Assembly: GCF_004803895.1 (NCBI RefSeq) | Contig: NZ_CP021978.1 | Coordinates: forward strand, 8,184,001 to 8,248,000 | Length of the DNA stretch: 64,000 nucleotides | Reading direction: 5' to 3' | From: Streptomyces hawaiiensis | GTDB lineage: Bacteria > Actinomycetota > Actinomycetes > Streptomycetales > Streptomycetaceae | Part shown: in pieces, positions 51,377-58,838 of the stretch | Position numbering within the stretch: position 1 is the stretch's first letter | How the letters are laid out: each line of letters opens with the position of its first letter | Made by a program: the position numbers and the translations under genes | The notes under the pieces: generated by a model | What the model saw: the letters and a program-made list of their open reading frames with translations, nothing else | What the model was told of the DNA's origin: nothing | The model's database searches: none

Positions 51377-51517
51377 TCAGCTGTGTTGATCAGGAAGCAC
51401 TCGCGGCCCGTCAGGCGTAGCGCGACCCCTGGATCCGAGATGCGCTGCTTCGCCCGAGGCGTGTGGGTGGCTGACCGGGGTGTCGAAGGGCAGGTCGAAC
51501 CGGACGTCCTGAGGCAT
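51377..51517 (-). pseudogene. Terpene synthase N-terminal remnant
   Basis: The ATG at 51515-51517 has AAAGGA five bases upstream, and the first residues MPQDVRFDLPFDTPVS match the N-terminus of many Streptomyces family-2 class I terpene synthases. After HPHASGEAAHLG the sequence loses all resemblance and stops at residue 46; the other frames do not continue the family either. The intact start with its ribosome site and missing body indicates a deletion. It points toward the 576-residue gene on the same strand, 216 bases away. A functional short peptide cannot be excluded. Confidence 0.65.
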
Positions 51518-51764
51518 GTGTTTCCTTTCGGGAGACGGAACGCAGAGTCCCCCCACCCCTGCTGGCGGACGGTGCCGTGACCGCCCGCACACTCGAACTG
51601 GGTTTCGCGGTCCGAAAGTTGAACCGAGAAGCGGTACGAGGCTGCCCACGACGTGAATAAGCCATTCCGTGACCCTGCCGTGATCTCCGTTACTGCCCGA
51701 AGCGCATGAGCTGCGTATACTCCCTCGTCCCTCACCCGGTACCGGCTCGTCCACCGAGCCTCCG

Positions 51765-52058
51765 GAACCGCGGAACGCCACACTGAACCTCGCCGCGTCC
51801 GGCCGGGCCCGGCTGGGCATCGGGCCGACCCGTGACGTCGTCCTCGTCGAGGGCGCCGTCGAGACGGTCCAGCCCGGCGAGCTGACCGAGCAGGACGCCG
51901 AACTCTTCGCGGCCAAGACCGGGTTCGACCCTCGCCGACTCGCCACGCCGTACCTCTACTTCCGCGTCGTGCCACGGCGGGTGCAGGCCTGGCGGGAGGC
52001 CGACGAACTCGACGGCCGTGAACTCAAGTGCGACGGACGGTGGTTGAAGGCCGACTGA
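51765..52058 (+). pseudogene. 5'-truncated pyridoxamine-5'-phosphate-oxidase-family (PPOX) gene
   Basis: The last ~98 codons of a PPOX/F420-type split-barrel protein are intact (LNLAASGRARLGIGPTRDVV, PYLYFRVVPRRVQAW, stop after GRWLKAD), but the first ~50 residues of the family are missing. There is no start codon or ribosome site at the left edge, where the sequence turns non-coding. The break lies about 250 bases from the terpene-synthase remnant, which suggests one deletion or rearrangement truncated both genes. Confidence 0.75.
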
Positions 52059-52137
52059 ATCCGCCGGACCGGGATATCCGCAAGGTACGGATCCGCGGGG
52101 CACGACCGCCCCGCGGCCGGAATCCTGCGGAGGAGAC

Positions 52138-52530
52138 ATGGCACTGGTGAAAGCGGGGGTCCTCGTGCTCGACTGCGCCGAGCCCGAGAAGCTCGCCGTG
52201 TTCTACAAGGAACTGCTGGAGGGGGAGGAGTCGGACGCCACCGCCAACCGGGTGGAGATCAAGAGCGCCGACGGCTTCCGGATCGCACTGCGCCGGGACG
52301 TCAACGCGACCCCGCCCAGCTGGCCCCGCCCCGAGAACTCCCTGCAGGCCCATCTGGAGTTCGTGGTGGACGACCTCGACGCGGTGGAACGCCGCGTCAT
52401 CAGCCTCGGCGGCCGCCCCCTGGAGGCCAAGGACCCCTCGGGCCCCCTGGAGGAGCGCGGCTACGCCGACCCGGCAGGCCACTCCTTCACCCTGCGCCGC
52501 ACCGCGCCGACGGCACCCAAGCAGGGCTGA
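52138..52530 (+). CDS. VOC-family (glyoxalase/bleomycin-resistance fold) protein
   Basis: 130 residues, one VOC domain: VLVLDCAEPEKLAVFYKELL at the start, AHLEFVVDDLDAVERRV in the middle and YADPAGHSFTLRR at the end. Family members are metal-dependent isomerases, dioxygenases or antibiotic-binding proteins; the motifs here do not assign one. ATG at 52138 follows GGAGGA. Confidence 0.87.
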   Translation: MALVKAGVLVLDCAEPEKLAVFYKELLEGEESDATANRVEIKSADGFRIALRRDVNATPPSWPRPENSLQAHLEFVVDDLDAVERRVISLGGRPLEAKDPSGPLEERGYADPAGHSFTLRRTAPTAPKQG

Positions 52531-52571
52531 GCGAGAGGTTCAGCCGGTCGCCGGCAACGGCCGGACCCGAG

Positions 52572-52742
52572 TCAGGCCGTGAAGAGGGTGCTGGCCAGGG
52601 CCACGTGGACGGCCGTGCCGGCGAGAATGCCCGACTGGACCACGAGGGCCACGAAGGCGACACCGAGCGGAACCACCCGAGACCCACCGAGGCGCAGTGC
52701 CGGAAAGCGGCCTGCGCCGCTGAGCTTATTGAAAACGATCAA
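52572..52742 (-). CDS. Possible small membrane protein or remnant
   Basis: An open frame of 56 residues whose C-terminus (VVPLGVAFVALVVQSGILAG, then TAVHVALASTLFTA-stop) is strongly hydrophobic and could span the membrane twice. The only start in reach is TTG at 52742 without a ribosome site, and an in-frame GTG lies inside the hydrophobic part. It may be the tail of a decayed membrane protein. It fills part of the 273-base gap between the VOC and DUF4235 genes. Confidence 0.35.
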   Translation of the reverse strand: MIVFNKLSGAGRFPALRLGGSRVVPLGVAFVALVVQSGILAGTAVHVALASTLFTA

Positions 52743-52803
52743 GGTGAACGGCTGAGGGCGGGCCGGCCCTGCCCGGCAGCCGCCGGGCAGGGCCGCGTGG
52801 CCG

Positions 52804-53100
52804 TCAGTCCCGGCCGCCCTTCTCGCCGGCCGGCCAGGTGCCGGTGGAACGCTCGATGGCCTTGGCGCCCGCGCGGTCCACGGCGCTGCGCACCACCGCG
52901 AAGATGGCGCCCTGGATCGCGGCGGCCAGCAGGACTTCGCCCCAGCCGCGGTCCTTGTCCAGCGCGTCGGGCGCGTCCTCCTCGTGCCGGATCGCCATCC
53001 ACGTCTTGCGGAAGGCGAGCCCGGCCAGCCAGCCGCCCGACCAGCCGAGCACGAACCCGAGGGGCTGGTACGCGAGGGACATCTTCTTCTTCTTTGCCAC
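52804..53100 (-). CDS. DUF4235-domain membrane protein
   Basis: 98 residues from the GTG at 53098-53100, which has AAGGAG five bases upstream. A basic start (AKKKK) is followed by two short hydrophobic segments (LGFVLGWSGGWLAGLAF and VLLAAAIQGAIFAVV), the pattern of DUF4235. Function unknown. A 34-base gap separates it from the hydroquinone-reductase-like gene upstream, with which it is probably co-transcribed. Confidence 0.85.
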   Translation of the reverse strand: MAKKKKMSLAYQPLGFVLGWSGGWLAGLAFRKTWMAIRHEEDAPDALDKDRGWGEVLLAAAIQGAIFAVVRSAVDRAGAKAIERSTGTWPAGEKGGRD

Positions 53101-53134
53101 GGGAACTCCTTGGTCGCTGAGGGGGATGAAGGGG

Positions 53135-54160
53135 TCAGGGTGTGTGCGCCGTCGGGATCCGCTCCTCGGCGCGGACCGGCCCGGGCGGTGTGCCGTCACC
53201 GAACGGCCGGCCGCCCAGCTCCTCGCGGTGGTGCGGGGCCTGCCAACCGGACGGGTCCGGGCCCAGCGGGACGACACGGGTCGGGTTGATGCCCGTGTGC
53301 ACCTGGTAGTAGTGGCGTTTGATGTGGTCGAAGTCGACGGTGTCACCGAACCCGGGCGTCTGGTACAGGTCGCGGACGTACGCCCACAGCACCTGGTTCT
53401 CCGTCAGCTTCCAGCGGTTGCACTTGAAGTGGCCGTGGTAGACCGCGTCGAAGCGGACCAGCGTGGTGAACAGCCGGATGTCCGCCTCGGTGATCGTGTC
53501 GCCGACGAGGTACCGCTGCCGCTCCAGCCGCCCCGCGAGCAGCTCCAGCCGCCGGAACACGCCCGAGCAGGCGGCCTCGTACTCCTCCTGCCCGGTGGCG
53601 AAACCCGCTCGGTAGACACCGTTGTTGACGTCCTCGTAGACGTCCGTCATCACCTCGTCGATCTCGTCGCGCAGCGCGTCCGGATACAGGTCGGGCGCGC
53701 CGTCCCGGTGCAGGGCCGTCCACTCGGTCGCGAGATCGAGGGTGAGCTGCTGGTAGTCGTTGGTCACCAGCTGCCCGCTGGGCACGTCCACCATCGCCGG
53801 CACGCTGACACCGCCGGGGTAGTCGCTCTCGCGGCGGTCGTAGGCCTCGCTGAGAAGGCGGATGCCGAGGACCGGGTCGCGACCGTCCTCGTCCAGCGTG
53901 AAGCGCCAGCTGCGGTCGTCCTGGATGGGGTCGGCGACGGCCAGGGACAGGGCGTCCTCCAGGCCGAGCAGCCGCCGGGAGACCAGCGACCGGCTCGCCC
54001 ACGGGCAGGCCCGGCTGACGACCAGACGGTAGCGGTCGGCCTCCACCGGCCAGCCGTCCCGGCCGTCCGCCGTGATCCGGTCCGCGAAATGCGCCTTGGA
54101 CCGTTTGAACGCCCTCCTTCCGTAGTCGGTGTTGCCGTCGTCGCCGTCGTCGCGGCTCAT
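53135..54160 (-). CDS. GST-family S-(glutathionyl/mycothiol)-hydroquinone reductase-like protein
   Basis: 341 residues, ECM4/YqjG-type omega/xi glutathione transferase. The catalytic cysteine is Cys52 in SRACPWASR. Other family segments are GVSVPAMVD, PDLYPDALRDEID, VNNGVYRAGFA and EADIRLFTTLVRFD. Xi-class enzymes reduce glutathionyl-hydroquinones; actinobacteria use mycothiol, so mycothiol conjugates are the likely substrates (inference). Divergent from the CDF transporter gene with a 100-base gap. ATG at 54160 follows GAGGT. Confidence 0.9.
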   Translation of the reverse strand: MSRDDGDDGNTDYGRRAFKRSKAHFADRITADGRDGWPVEADRYRLVVSRACPWASRSLVSRRLLGLEDALSLAVADPIQDDRSWRFTLDEDGRDPVLGIRLLSEAYDRRESDYPGGVSVPAMVDVPSGQLVTNDYQQLTLDLATEWTALHRDGAPDLYPDALRDEIDEVMTDVYEDVNNGVYRAGFATGQEEYEAACSGVFRRLELLAGRLERQRYLVGDTITEADIRLFTTLVRFDAVYHGHFKCNRWKLTENQVLWAYVRDLYQTPGFGDTVDFDHIKRHYYQVHTGINPTRVVPLGPDPSGWQAPHHREELGGRPFGDGTPPGPVRAEERIPTAHTP

Positions 54161-54260
54161 GGGGGTGACCTCCTTGCCGTACGTGGACCCTGGTGAACGC
54201 GTTCCCCGTTTTCCGCTGACGGCACGGTGTGAGCACCGCCGACCGGGGCAATCGGCGTGG

Positions 54261-55307
54261 GTGAGTGATGAAGGAAGTGATCACAGGACACGCGTCACCG
54301 TGCTGGTGGCGCTCGCGGCGAATCTGGTGATCGCCGTGGCCAAGGCCGTCGGCGGCCTCGCGGCGGGGTCACCCGCCCTGCTGTCCGAGGCGGCCCACTC
54401 GGTGGCCGACAGCCTGAACGAGGTGTTCCTGCTCGCGGCCCTGCGCCGCAGCCGCCGCCCCGCCGACCGGCGCCATCCCTTCGGCTACGGCAAGGAGCGG
54501 TTCTTCTGGTCGCTCCTCGCGGCCGTCGGGATCTTCGTCATGGGCGGCTGTTTCTCCTTCTTCCAGGGCTTCGAGGCCCTGACGAGCGATTCGGCGGAGG
54601 ATCTCGGCGGCTATGTGGCCGGCCTGGTCGTGCTGGGAATCGCCCTCCTCGCGGAGGGCGGTTCGCTGTTGCGGGCGCTGTACCAGGTGCGCCGGCAGGG
54701 CGGCACGGGTGCGGGGCTGCGTGATCCGGCCCTGCGCACGGTCGTCGCCGAGGACGGCACCGCGGTGCTCGGCGTCACCCTGGCCATCGCGGGCATGGCG
54801 CTGCACATGGTCACCGGCCAGGTGGTGTGGGAGGCGTCGGCCTCGCTCGCGATCGGCGCGCTGCTGGTCTACGTGGCCTTCCGGCTGGGCCGCGAGGCCC
54901 GCGACCAGCTGATCGGCGAGGCGGCCGACCCGGAGTCGAGCGGGCGGATCCACGCGCTGCTGCGGGCGCAGCCCGAGATCGACAGTGTGGAAGCGCTGTT
55001 CACGATGAAGACCGGACTCGACACGACCCTGGTGGCGGCCCGCGTCGACCTGGTACCCGGCCTGGACAGCGAGCGCGTGGAGGAGGTCGCCGTCCGCATC
55101 AAGCGATCCATCGCCCGGACGGTGCCCGAGGCGGACCAGATATTCCTCGGCCTGAACCTCGCGTGCCCCGTCGGTGCGGGTTCACACGCACGGGGGAGGA
55201 AGATTTTCCGCCGGCTGCCGGCACCGGGCAGCCGGCCCGCGTCTCAGCCGGTCTCGCCCGGCTCCAGGACGAACACGGGTATCTCGCGGTCCGTCTTCTT
55301 CTGGTAG
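54261..55307 (+). CDS. Cation diffusion facilitator (CDF) transporter
   Basis: 348 residues from the GTG at 54261. About six membrane helices; metal-site motifs LLSEAAHSVADSLNE (His46, Asp50), HPFGYGKERFFWSL, and a second pair in the late AEDGTAVLGVTLA. A C-terminal cytoplasmic domain (~245-330) begins QPEIDSVEALFTMK. It would export zinc or a similar divalent ion in exchange for protons. The extreme C-terminus reads through the convergent gene at 55244 by 64 bases and looks non-conserved. Start assignment is moderate: the ribosome site is weak. Confidence 0.87.
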   Translation: MSDEGSDHRTRVTVLVALAANLVIAVAKAVGGLAAGSPALLSEAAHSVADSLNEVFLLAALRRSRRPADRRHPFGYGKERFFWSLLAAVGIFVMGGCFSFFQGFEALTSDSAEDLGGYVAGLVVLGIALLAEGGSLLRALYQVRRQGGTGAGLRDPALRTVVAEDGTAVLGVTLAIAGMALHMVTGQVVWEASASLAIGALLVYVAFRLGREARDQLIGEAADPESSGRIHALLRAQPEIDSVEALFTMKTGLDTTLVAARVDLVPGLDSERVEEVAVRIKRSIARTVPEADQIFLGLNLACPVGAGSHARGRKIFRRLPAPGSRPASQPVSPGSRTNTGISRSVFFW

Positions 55308-55726
55308 TCGGAGTACGCCGGGTACGCCGCGACGGACCGCTCCCACCACGCTGCCTTCTCCTCGCCCGTGACCTCACGGGCGGTCATGTCCCGCTTCACC
55401 GGCCCGTCCTGAAGCTCCACGTGCGGGTCGGCCCGCAGATTGAAGTACCAGACGGGGTGCTTCGGCGATCCGCCGAGGGAGGCCACCACGGCGTAACGCC
55501 CTTCGTGCTCCACCCGCATCACCGGTGTCTTGCGCAGCTTTCCGCTCCTGGCACCCCGTGAGGTCAGGACGACGACCGGCATGTTCGAGCCCTGCAGCGT
55601 CGTCCCCTCCGTACCGCCGGAGCTCTCGTACAGCTCCACCTGGTTGCGCACCCACTGCGTCGGGCTGGGTTCGTACTCGCCCTCAAGAGGCATGGCATCC
55701 GTCCCATCGTCGCGTTCGCGGCTCAT
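55244..55726 (-). CDS. Nitroreductase-family deazaflavin (F420)-dependent oxidoreductase
   Basis: 160 residues from the ATG at 55724-55726 (AGGTGG upstream); a GTG two codons earlier is possible. Ddn-like split barrel: NMPVVVLTSRGARSGKLRKT, then PVMRVEHEGRYAVVASLGG and HPVWYFNLRADPHVELQDG, as in F420-dependent Ddn/Rv3547 proteins. They reduce quinones or nitro compounds with reduced F420; the substrate here is unknown. Overlaps the CDF gene tail by 64 bases. Confidence 0.9.
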   Translation of the reverse strand: MSRERDDGTDAMPLEGEYEPSPTQWVRNQVELYESSGGTEGTTLQGSNMPVVVLTSRGARSGKLRKTPVMRVEHEGRYAVVASLGGSPKHPVWYFNLRADPHVELQDGPVKRDMTAREVTGEEKAAWWERSVAAYPAYSDYQKKTDREIPVFVLEPGETG

Positions 55727-55796
55727 CGCCACCTGCCATCAACACCCGTGCCCCCGGGAATCATCCGCACCCCGCGGATCCGGCCGGAAAACGATC

Positions 55797-56429
55797 TCAT
55801 TCCGGCGCGAGCGCCATCCGCACGGCCAGAGCCGTCATCACCCCGCTCGCCGCCAGGGCCGTCGCCAGCCGCCCCCGATGACCGGTCAGCGCGCGGCCCA
55901 GCAGGGCCCCGCTCCCGGCCAGCAGCACCTGCCAGCTCGCGGAAGCGGCGAAGGCGGCCAGCACGAACACGCCCTGCTCCAGAGGACCGGCTGGGCCCGA
56001 GGCCTGGGAACCGAGCACGAGGGCGGCGAAGTAGATGACGGTGGTGGGGTTCAGCAGGGTGATGCCCAGCAGGCCCAGATAGGCCCGGGCGGGGCTCGGG
56101 GGAGCGGGGGAGGCGCGGGTCGCGAGCCGGTGGCCGCGGTACTCGCGCACGGCGGTGACCGCGCCCCATGCCGCCAGCGCGAGCAGCACCAGCACGCAGA
56201 GCCACCGCAGCGGCCCGAGCACCGGCCGCAGCGCGGACGCCAGGGCGGTGCCCCCGAGCGTGGCCGCCAGGGCGTAGAGCCCGTCGGCGGTGGCGACGCC
56301 GAGCGCGGCGCAGACGCCGGTGCGCAGGCAGGTGCGGGCGGTGAGGGAGACGAGGTAGGTCCCGACGGCGCCCACGGGTACGGCGATGCCGTACCCGGCG
56401 AGCAGCCCCGCGACGAGCGCGGCCGTCAT
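55797..56429 (-). CDS. LysE/ArgO-family amino-acid exporter
   Basis: 210 residues from the ATG at 56427-56429. About six membrane helices; the N-terminus ALVAGLLAGYGIAVPVGAVG and the segment ITLLNPTTVIYFAALVLG are typical of LysE/RhtB exporters. It would export an amino acid or derivative. The frame is open further upstream but homology begins here and the ribosome site is weak. Convergent with nothing; the 349-base region to its right is intergenic. Confidence 0.86.
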   Translation of the reverse strand: MTAALVAGLLAGYGIAVPVGAVGTYLVSLTARTCLRTGVCAALGVATADGLYALAATLGGTALASALRPVLGPLRWLCVLVLLALAAWGAVTAVREYRGHRLATRASPAPPSPARAYLGLLGITLLNPTTVIYFAALVLGSQASGPAGPLEQGVFVLAAFAASASWQVLLAGSGALLGRALTGHRGRLATALAASGVMTALAVRMALAPE

Positions 56430-56778
56430 GACCGCGGCGGCGTCGGTCCCCCCCTGCGGCCCGACTGCTGCTGCCGGCGCGCGGCGGGAGCGGCGACGGA
56501 CAGCGGCACGGGCACAGTGAACGTAGGCATGGCTGGATCCTGGAGCCTGCCCCGCCGCACCGACAACCGGTTTTCGAATCGGCGTCGCCGCACCCGTGCC
56601 GGGGCAAGGGCGCGCGCCCCGCGACACGGCCTCGCCCCCCCGGTGTTCGAACGGGAAGACGGCATTCCCCGGCCATATCGCCGCCGCCACCGATGTGGCC
56701 GAACTTCGCGTCGCCCCATAGATGCCTGGGGCATCTAATGAAGATCGGCACGACGCACTACTCGTCTGCGAGGTCTTC
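56430..56778. other. Intergenic region before the CYP105-like operon
   Basis: 349 bases between the divergent LysE and P450 genes. It holds one perfect dyad (56719-56737, listed separately) and a short AT-richer patch around 56560-56580. No gene, RNA or further operator is evident. Confidence 0.6.
56719..56737. promoter_or_regulatory. Palindrome upstream of CYP105-like P450
   Basis: Perfect dyad TAGATGCC-TGG-GGCATCTA, 41 bases before the P450 ATG at 56779. Size and position fit an operator for a dimeric repressor. The nearby TetR gene has a different operator (58767/58801), so another regulator may act here. Confidence 0.6.
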
Positions 56779-57975
56779 ATGACGGACACGACCGCACCCG
56801 TCGTCTTCCCCCAGAGCCGGACCTGCCCCTACCACCCGCCCGCCGCCTACGACTCCCTGCGCGCCGAGCGTCCCCTGACCCGGATCACCCTCTTCGACGG
56901 CCGCGAGGCCTGGCTGGTCAGCGGGCACGCCACCGCCCGCGCGCTGCTGGCCGACCCGCGTCTGTCGTCCGACCGCGACCGGCCCGGCTTCCCCGCCCCC
57001 ACCCAGCGCTTCGCCGGGATCCGCAACCGCAGAACGGCCCTGCTGGGCGTCGACGACCCCGAGCACCGCGCCCAGCGGCGGATGGTCGTCGGGGACTTCA
57101 CCCTCAAGCGGGCCGTCGAACTCCGGCCACGCATCCAGCAGATCGTGGACGAACGGCTCGACGCGATGATCGCCGAGGGCCCCGGCGCGGACCTGGTGAG
57201 CGCCTTCGCGCTGCCCGTGCCGTCCATGGTGATCTGCGCCCTGCTGGGCGTCCCGTACGCCGACCACGACTTCTTCGAGACCCAGTCCCGACGGCTGCTG
57301 CGCGGCCCGGAGACCGCCGACGTGCTCGACGCCCGCGACCGGCTGGAGACGTACTTCGGCGAGCTGATCGACATCAAGCAGCGGGACCCCGGCACCGGCC
57401 TGCTGGACGACCTGGTCCACCGGCAGCCGCGCGAGGGCGGACTGGACCGCGAGGGCCTGATCGCCATGGCTCTCATCCTGCTGGTCGCGGGCCACGAGAC
57501 GACCGCCAACATGATCTCGCTCGGCACCTTCACCCTGCTCCGGCACCCCGAGCGGCTCGCCGAACTGCGCGCGGACCCGCGGCTGCTGCCGGCCGCGGTC
57601 GAGGAGCTGATGCGGATGCTGTCGATCGCGGACGGCATGCTGCGCCTGGCCGTCGAGGACATCGAGGTGGCCGGGACGACCATCCGCGAGGGCGAGGGCG
57701 TGGTCTTCGCGACCTCCGTCATCAACCGCGACGAGACGGTCTACCCCGAGCCGGACACACTCGACTGGAGCCGCCCGGCCCGTCACCACGTCGCGTTCGG
57801 CTTCGGCATCCACCAGTGTCTCGGCCAGAACCTCGCCCGCGCCGAGCTAGAGATCTCCCTGCACAGCCTCTTCGACCGGCTGCCCACCCTGCGCCTGGCC
57901 GCCCCGGCCGAGGAGATCCCCTTCAAACCGGGCGACACGATCCAGGGGATGCTGGAACTCCCCGTGACCTGGTAA
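56779..57975 (+). CDS. Cytochrome P450 (CYP105-like)
   Basis: 398 residues. Starts MTDTTAPVVFPQSRTCPYHP, a CYP105-type beginning. I-helix AGHETTAN (237-244), K-helix E276-L-M-R279 with ExxR intact, heme loop FGFGIHQCLGQNLAR with Cys347. It needs a ferredoxin, supplied by the next gene 13 bases downstream. CYP105 enzymes hydroxylate varied natural products and xenobiotics. ATG at 56779 follows GAGG; an in-frame start further up lacks homology and a ribosome site. Confidence 0.93.
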   Translation: MTDTTAPVVFPQSRTCPYHPPAAYDSLRAERPLTRITLFDGREAWLVSGHATARALLADPRLSSDRDRPGFPAPTQRFAGIRNRRTALLGVDDPEHRAQRRMVVGDFTLKRAVELRPRIQQIVDERLDAMIAEGPGADLVSAFALPVPSMVICALLGVPYADHDFFETQSRRLLRGPETADVLDARDRLETYFGELIDIKQRDPGTGLLDDLVHRQPREGGLDREGLIAMALILLVAGHETTANMISLGTFTLLRHPERLAELRADPRLLPAAVEELMRMLSIADGMLRLAVEDIEVAGTTIREGEGVVFATSVINRDETVYPEPDTLDWSRPARHHVAFGFGIHQCLGQNLARAELEISLHSLFDRLPTLRLAAPAEEIPFKPGDTIQGMLELPVTW

Positions 57976-57988
57976 GAGGCTTCCACCC

Positions 57989-58186
57989 ATGCACATCGAC
58001 ATCGACAAGGACGTCTGCATCGGCGCGGGCCAGTGCGCCCTGACCGCCCCGGACGTGTTCACCCAGGACGACGACGGCTACAGCACCCTGCTGCCCGGCG
58101 GGGAGGGCAGCGGCAGCCCGCTGCTGCGGGAGGCGGCCCGCGCCTGCCCGGTCAGCGCCATCACCGTGTCCGAGACGGTGAGCTGA
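57989..58186 (+). CDS. 3Fe-4S ferredoxin (P450 redox partner)
   Basis: 65 residues. Cysteines 10, 16 and 53 (CIGAGQC and ACPVSA) with glycine or alanine in place of the fourth cysteine indicate a 3Fe-4S cluster, the usual partner of CYP105 P450s. It delivers electrons from an NAD(P)H ferredoxin reductase encoded elsewhere. Thirteen bases after the P450, so it is co-transcribed. GTAAGAGG lies upstream of the ATG. Confidence 0.93.
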   Translation: MHIDIDKDVCIGAGQCALTAPDVFTQDDDGYSTLLPGGEGSGSPLLREAARACPVSAITVSETVS

Positions 58187-58195
58187 CCCCCGCTC

Positions 58196-58747
58196 TCACA
58201 CGGCGTCCAGGAGCCGCCGGGCCGCCTCACGCGCCTCGGCCGCGGGCTCGGCGCTCCTGGAGACGCCCGCCGTGACCATGGCACCCTCGGCCAGCAGGAA
58301 CAGCTGCCCGGCCAGCGCGTCGGGCAGCCCCGCCGTCGCCACGAGCGAGCCGAGGTACTCCCGGAACGCCCGCTTGTGCGCGCGCACCTGGGCGGCAACG
58401 CGCGCAGAGGTGGCCCCCAGCTCGCCGTACGCGTTGAGCCACGCGCAGCCGCGGAAGCCCGGCTCACCGAACCACCCGCCGAGCCAGTCGAAGACGGCCA
58501 GGATCCGCTCCCGCGGCTCCCCGTGCCGCTCGACGTACTCGGTCAGCTCCCCACGCCAGCGCGTGTCGCGCCGCTCCAGATAAGCCTCCACCAGGTGCTC
58601 CTTGGCCGGGAACAGCTGGTAGAGCCGCTTGAGCGAGAGCCCGGAGGTGCCGCGGACGTCGTCCATGCCGACGGAGTGCACACCCCGCCCGTAGAACAGT
58701 TCCTCGGCGGCGTCCAGTGCGCGCTCCCGGGCCACCGCGCTGTCCAT
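58196..58747 (-). CDS. TetR-family transcriptional regulator
   Basis: 183 residues from the ATG at 58745-58747, with GGAGGG upstream. TetR HTH (RALDAAEELFYGRGVHSVGM, then DDVRGTSGLSLKRLYQLFPAKEHLV). Divergent from an NTF2-like gene with two copies of a GAGAACG-N2-CGTTCTC operator in the gap, so it most likely represses itself and that gene. Ends only nine bases from the convergent ferredoxin gene. Ligand unknown. Confidence 0.9.
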   Translation of the reverse strand: MDSAVARERALDAAEELFYGRGVHSVGMDDVRGTSGLSLKRLYQLFPAKEHLVEAYLERRDTRWRGELTEYVERHGEPRERILAVFDWLGGWFGEPGFRGCAWLNAYGELGATSARVAAQVRAHKRAFREYLGSLVATAGLPDALAGQLFLLAEGAMVTAGVSRSAEPAAEAREAARRLLDAV

Positions 58748-58766
58748 GTACGACCCTCCTTGACGC

Positions 58767-58782
58767 GAGAACGAGCGTTCTC
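58767..58782. promoter_or_regulatory. TetR operator copy 1
   Basis: GAGAACG-AG-CGTTCTC, a perfect 7-bp-arm dyad 20 bases before the TetR start. Copy 2 lies 35 bases away centre to centre with the same half site. Confidence 0.85.
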
Positions 58783-58800
58783 CTACGGTAGCAGCCTGGT

Positions 58801-58818
58801 GGAGAACGCTCGTTCTCC
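58801..58818. promoter_or_regulatory. TetR operator copy 2
   Basis: GGAGAACG-CT-CGTTCTCC, a perfect 8-bp-arm dyad, 20 bases before the ATG of the NTF2-like gene. The symmetric placement near both starts suggests control of both transcripts. Confidence 0.85.
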
Positions 58819-58838
58819 CTTGTTGCCGGGGAGGATTC

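Noticed and set aside
51301..51975. Leftward frame through the terpene-synthase remnant as an intact gene
   Set aside because: It is in a different frame from the MPQDVRF start, crosses the PPOX remnant and has no family resemblance.
52725..52742. TTATTGAAAACGATCAAG as a Zur/Fur box
   Set aside because: Only a 4-bp dyad and partial likeness to the consensus; it sits inside a doubtful frame with no metal gene next to it.
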